Below are positions 61,551 to 64,000 of a DNA stretch of 64,000 nucleotides, one piece after another. This stretch comes from Flavobacterium sp. IB48. GTDB lineage: Bacteria > Bacteroidota > Bacteroidia > Flavobacteriales > Flavobacteriaceae. The notes beneath the pieces were generated by a model, which saw only the letters and a list, made by a program, of their open reading frames with translations, had not been told where the DNA came from and did no database searches. Made by a program: the position numbers and the translations under genes. Position 1 is the first letter of the stretch; each line of letters begins with the position of its first letter. The stretch spans positions 1 through 64,000 of the forward strand of contig NZ_JAEFCA010000012.1 of assembly GCF_016405855.1 (NCBI RefSeq). Reading direction: 5' to 3'.

Positions 61551-62453
61551 ATGATTTCAAAAAACCTTTTTTTGTCAGCCACTATGGCTTTAACATGCAG
61601 TCTTGGTTTTAGTCAGGATAAAAAACAACAAGACATAAAATCTATTAAATCTATGTGTGGTTGTTATGAGGTAAAGTTCAATTTTACTGAAACTTTTTCA
61701 TACCCAAAAGATTCTCTTACTTATAAACCTTCTGAAACTAAACATGAATCTGCTTTAGAATGGGTAGAGTTATTAGAAGATACTCCTAACAAAATCGTAA
61801 TGCAGCATTTATTGATCGTGAGTGACGATATGATTATCAAACACTGGAGACAAGATTGGCTTTACGAAAACACAGACTTATATACATTTGATAAAGGAAA
61901 TTCTTGGAAATATAAAAAATTAGATAAAAAAGCGGTTAAAGGCCAATGGACTCAAAAAGTATATCAAGTAGATGACAGCCCGAGATATGAAGGGTCTTCA
62001 ACATGGGTTCACGTTGATGGACAAGATTATTGGGCAAACGTTGCTGATGCACCGCTTCCAAGAAGAGAGCAGACAAAACGTAATGATTACAATGTTTTAA
62101 AAAGAAGAAATATTCACGAAATCACTGCTACAGGTTGGAATCATGAGCAAGACAATGATAAATTGGTTCGTGACGATGCTGGAAAAGATGTTTTATTGGC
62201 GCAAGAAAAAGGATTTGATGTGTATACTAAAGTTCCAGATGTAAAATGTATCGCAGCTCAAAAATGGTGGGTAGCAAATAACGCTCTTTGGAAAAACGTT
62301 CGTGATAAATGGCAAACTCTTTTTGACAGACATAAAGATCTTAACTTAGAAGCTAAAGTAGACAGAAAAGCACTTTACTCTTTATTATTTGATTTAAAAC
62401 CAGATACTGCAAAAGCAGAATCAGATGCTATTATTGACAAATTTGTTAAGTAA
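61551..62453 (+). CDS. DUF6607-family secreted protein
   Basis: A 300-residue exported protein with a signal peptide cut after GFSQ. The conserved MCGCYEVKFNFTETF start, HWRQDWLYEN, GQWTQKVYQVDDSPRYEG, and RREQTKRNDYNVLKRRNIHE are typical of DUF6607. Many Trp and Tyr residues and a CGC pair suggest a binding protein. It is divergent from and probably co-regulated with the haem receptor and HmuY operon. Its biochemical role is unknown. Confidence 0.85.
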   Translation: MISKNLFLSATMALTCSLGFSQDKKQQDIKSIKSMCGCYEVKFNFTETFSYPKDSLTYKPSETKHESALEWVELLEDTPNKIVMQHLLIVSDDMIIKHWRQDWLYENTDLYTFDKGNSWKYKKLDKKAVKGQWTQKVYQVDDSPRYEGSSTWVHVDGQDYWANVADAPLPRREQTKRNDYNVLKRRNIHEITATGWNHEQDNDKLVRDDAGKDVLLAQEKGFDVYTKVPDVKCIAAQKWWVANNALWKNVRDKWQTLFDRHKDLNLEAKVDRKALYSLLFDLKPDTAKAESDAIIDKFVK

Positions 62454-62476
62454 TTAGAATTAGTTGTTAAAATAAG

Positions 62477-62507
62477 AAATCCGGAAGTTTAAAAAGCTTC
62501 CGGATTT
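62477..62507 (+). terminator. Terminator of the DUF6607 gene
   Basis: Arms 62477-62487 and 62497-62507 form an 11-bp GC-containing stem followed by T residues. A similar hairpin occurs near 63440. Confidence 0.8.
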
Positions 62508-62527
62508 TTTTATTAGTTTTTATCTAA

Positions 62528-63235
62528 TTACTGAGCGCACTCTGAATAGGTAACAGCGTGTCTTGATAAATCTGTCCATTTTGGATCTGCTGAAGATGCA
62601 GTGATTAATTTGTCACATCCGCTCCACAATGTTGCAAACTCTTTTTTGTATTCTTTTTTCTTTAATAAAAATGCAGGTGCATCTTTTTTAGCAACATAGT
62701 AAGATTTAGCATCTCCACCTACAAATTTAACGCCTCCAACTCCTAAAGAAGTAGTTTCTTTTGCATGTGGATCACAATATATTTTAAATTCTTTACTGAA
62801 TGCAGGGTTTAAAAGTTGCATTAATAATTTTGATTTTTTCTTTTTGATTTGCACATCAGCAGTTTCAAAGTATGCGTAACCTTCTTTTAAGTACTCTTGG
62901 TTAAGTTTATCATCGTTCCATTTTTGAAAATCTGTACCAAAATCAATTTTTTTAGTCAAATTATCAAGTCCACTAGGTGGTAAATACATATACTTAATAT
63001 CCTCTGGTTTTAGTTTGTGCTTTTTTCCAGCTGCATCTTGTAACTTAATAAATTCAATTAGTCCCTTTTCTCTGTCAATATCGCGAATAGTTCCGCTAAG
63101 TTCTGTTCCGTCTGCTAGTGTAATGTAAGCTGTTTTACTGTGTGAAAATCCATAAGATGGGTTAATTAAATCTTGAGCTTTTGTTGCTGTAAGTGCAAAA
63201 AGAAGCATCATTAAAAGTAAAGATTTTTTAATCAT
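62528..63235 (-). CDS. Hypothetical secreted protein
   Basis: A 235-residue protein with a signal peptide (cut after TKAQ). The segment AYITLADGTELSGTIRDIDR followed by KLKPEDIKYMYLPP is a beta-barrel-like motif seen in several uncharacterised Bacteroidota secreted proteins; two late Cys occur. I do not recognise a named family. No partner is adjacent on the same strand. Confidence 0.75.
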   Translation of the reverse strand: MIKKSLLLMMLLFALTATKAQDLINPSYGFSHSKTAYITLADGTELSGTIRDIDREKGLIEFIKLQDAAGKKHKLKPEDIKYMYLPPSGLDNLTKKIDFGTDFQKWNDDKLNQEYLKEGYAYFETADVQIKKKKSKLLMQLLNPAFSKEFKIYCDPHAKETTSLGVGGVKFVGGDAKSYYVAKKDAPAFLLKKKEYKKEFATLWSGCDKLITASSADPKWTDLSRHAVTYSECAQ

Positions 63236-63440
63236 TGTTTTTGGGTTTAAATTTTGCCTACTCTCGCGATTTTCGGCTTCCTCGTATTTATTTTATAGGA
63301 TCATAAGCCGATTTTTCTCTTTTGTTTATTGGCACTTTTAACTGAAAAATAACCAATTATTTCTTACTGTAAACATACTTATAAAAATGACATATACAAA
63401 TCTCGTTACTACTTTTTTACACGAAAATTCTTTTAAAAAA
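63236..63440. other. Gene-free leader region with one hairpin
   Basis: No gene is seen. On the minus strand, before the 62528 gene, TCGGCTT/AAGCCGA (about 63278-63284 and 63307-63313) can pair across about 22 nt. No U-tract follows, so it may be a 5' leader structure. Confidence 0.35.
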
Positions 63441-63475
63441 AAATCCGAAAGTTTTAAAAACTTCCGGATTTTTTT
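63438..63475 (-). terminator. Terminator left from the degraded SusC-SusD unit
   Basis: Arms about 63442-63456 and 63457-63473 read AATCCGAAAGTTTT with AAAACTTCCGGATT, one mismatch. On the minus strand it is followed by U residues and lies just after the SusD-like stop codon at 63483. Confidence 0.65.
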
Positions 63476-63480
63476 TTAAT

Positions 63481-63715
63481 CTATCTATTATTGTTTATAT
63501 CTTTCGGTATTAATGGGTTTGCGTCAATTTCAGCCTGAGGCATCTTTAAGAAAATTTTGCTTACCGTAAGCTACAACCACAACCTCAATTCTTTTCCACT
63601 TTCTTGCATTTTAACATTCAAAACAGAACTAGTTAATGGTTAATCGTCATCTTTAAAACCCATGTAAGAAAACGTCAAAACATCTCCCATATTAGCGTTT
63701 ATTATATAAAATGAA
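63481..63715 (-). pseudogene. Deletion scar of a SusC-SusD pair
   Basis: Read on the minus strand, 63690-63584 gives NMGDVLTFSYMGFKD, then an in-frame TAA (63640-63642), then SSVLNVKMQESGKEL and, after a frameshift, EVVVVAYGK. This is the junction of carboxypeptidase-like domain and plug of SusC receptors. Only 25 codons later, in a third frame, 63558-63481 gives FLKMPQAEIDANPLIP and a stop, the C-terminal signature of SusD. Everything between has been lost. A terminator follows, as expected for the former operon. Confidence 0.7.
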
Positions 63716-63838
63716 TATTATGAAAACAAGACTGATGTAAAACTTATATAATTACATTGTTACACTGATAAAAAACATAACAAAATTATTTAGGAATTCC
63801 GCCAAACATGTGCCCTATAAGCCCAAAAAGCAATAAAA

Positions 63839-63867
63839 AAAGCCAATAGTTTTAAACTATTGGCTTT
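63839..63867 (-). terminator. Terminator of argS
   Basis: Arms 63839-63849 and 63857-63867 form an 11-bp stem with a 7-nt loop; A-run on the plus strand gives U residues on the minus strand. It lies 23 nt after the argS stop codon. Confidence 0.8.
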
Positions 63868-63890
63868 CTTATTCTTAACTCTATTTTTTT

Positions 63891-64000
63891 TTACATTCTT
63901 TCAGGAACTTCAATTCCTAACAATTGAAATGCAGATTTAATTACTTCGGCAACTTTTTGCGAAAGCTGCACTCTGAATATTTTTTTCGTCAAATCAACTT
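63891..64000 (-). CDS. argS: Arginine-tRNA ligase, C-terminal end only
   Basis: The last 36 codons of a minus-strand gene that enters from the right edge. The end LLGIEVPERM with the preceding RVQLSQKVAEVIKSAF is the conserved C-terminus of arginyl-tRNA synthetase, which forms the tRNA-binding helical end. TAA is at 63891-63893. The catalytic part lies outside the window. Confidence 0.85.
   Translation of the reverse strand, partial: VDLTKKIFRVQLSQKVAEVIKSAFQLLGIEVPERM

Overview
The window looks like a chromosomal segment of a Flavobacterium or close relative (Bacteroidota). The DNA is AT-rich, many genes are preceded by the Bacteroidota -7 element TAnnTTTG instead of a Shine-Dalgarno site, and the gene set (large Ig/HYR adhesin, Bacteroidota-type TonB, HmuY, GIN-domain proteins, DUF6607, the parA-parB-DUF5683-dapB-lepB cluster) is typical of that group. 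About 67 protein genes are supported, plus one tRNA, one tRNA remnant and one SusC/SusD remnant. Both edges cut genes: a giant secreted protein on the left and argS on the right.

Layout. 1-3967: 5' part of a large secreted repeat protein (minus). 4.5-9.5 kb: a thioesterase-like protein, then a plus-strand envelope module of a DUF4870 membrane protein, PadR regulator, PspC protein and two GIN-domain proteins. 10-11.8 kb: trxB, then tRNA-Pro followed by a tiny GIY-YIG nuclease gene and a duplicated, damaged copy of the tRNA plus its terminator. 11.9-14.7 kb: secreted beta-helix protein and RlpA-like protein. 14.9-20.2 kb: parA, parB, DUF5683, dapB, lepB and WbqC-like gene. 20.3-26.5 kb (minus): phosphatase-family membrane protein, two rhomboids, mutL, ribH and a TPR protein. 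26.8-36.6 kb (plus): recF, DUF2461, a glycosyltransferase, Tat-type aminotransferase, murB, PaiB-like protein, GT2, ECF sigma factor, tonB and a PH-domain protein. 36.6-38.6 kb: two tandem M48 proteases. 38.9-48.5 kb: lipA, gap, a hybrid histidine kinase, lpxK, the Nif3 and zinc-ribbon-like pair, a hydrolase, a monooxygenase-like protein and rluF. 48.5-50.9 kb: a three-gene membrane/regulator operon with paired palindromes. 51-53.5 kb: folD and ffh. 53.9-58.4 kb: an MBOAT/SGNH/SGNH O-acyltransferase operon. 58.7-62.5 kb: a haem-uptake locus (TonB receptor plus HmuY, divergent DUF6607). 62.5-64 kb: a secreted protein of unknown function, a SusC-SusD deletion scar and the end of argS.

Connections. 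The tonB gene at 35.3 kb could energise the receptor at 59-61 kb. LepB at 18-19.5 kb would process the many secreted products. The MBOAT and two SGNH proteins probably pass acetyl groups to an extracytoplasmic polymer, and the LysM domain points to peptidoglycan. The regulator at 49.9-50.2 kb lies between two copies of one palindrome that precede its two membrane-protein neighbours.

Most intergenic gaps carry inverted or tandem short-word repeats (families around CTTGAAAC, CCACGAATT, CGCAAAG and GTTTAATC, and a 112-nt structured element at 51 kb). The strongest unexplained items are the tRNA/GIY-YIG duplication, the 51-kb structured element, the paired operators and the SusC-SusD scar. No CRISPR array, prophage or complete insertion sequence was seen.
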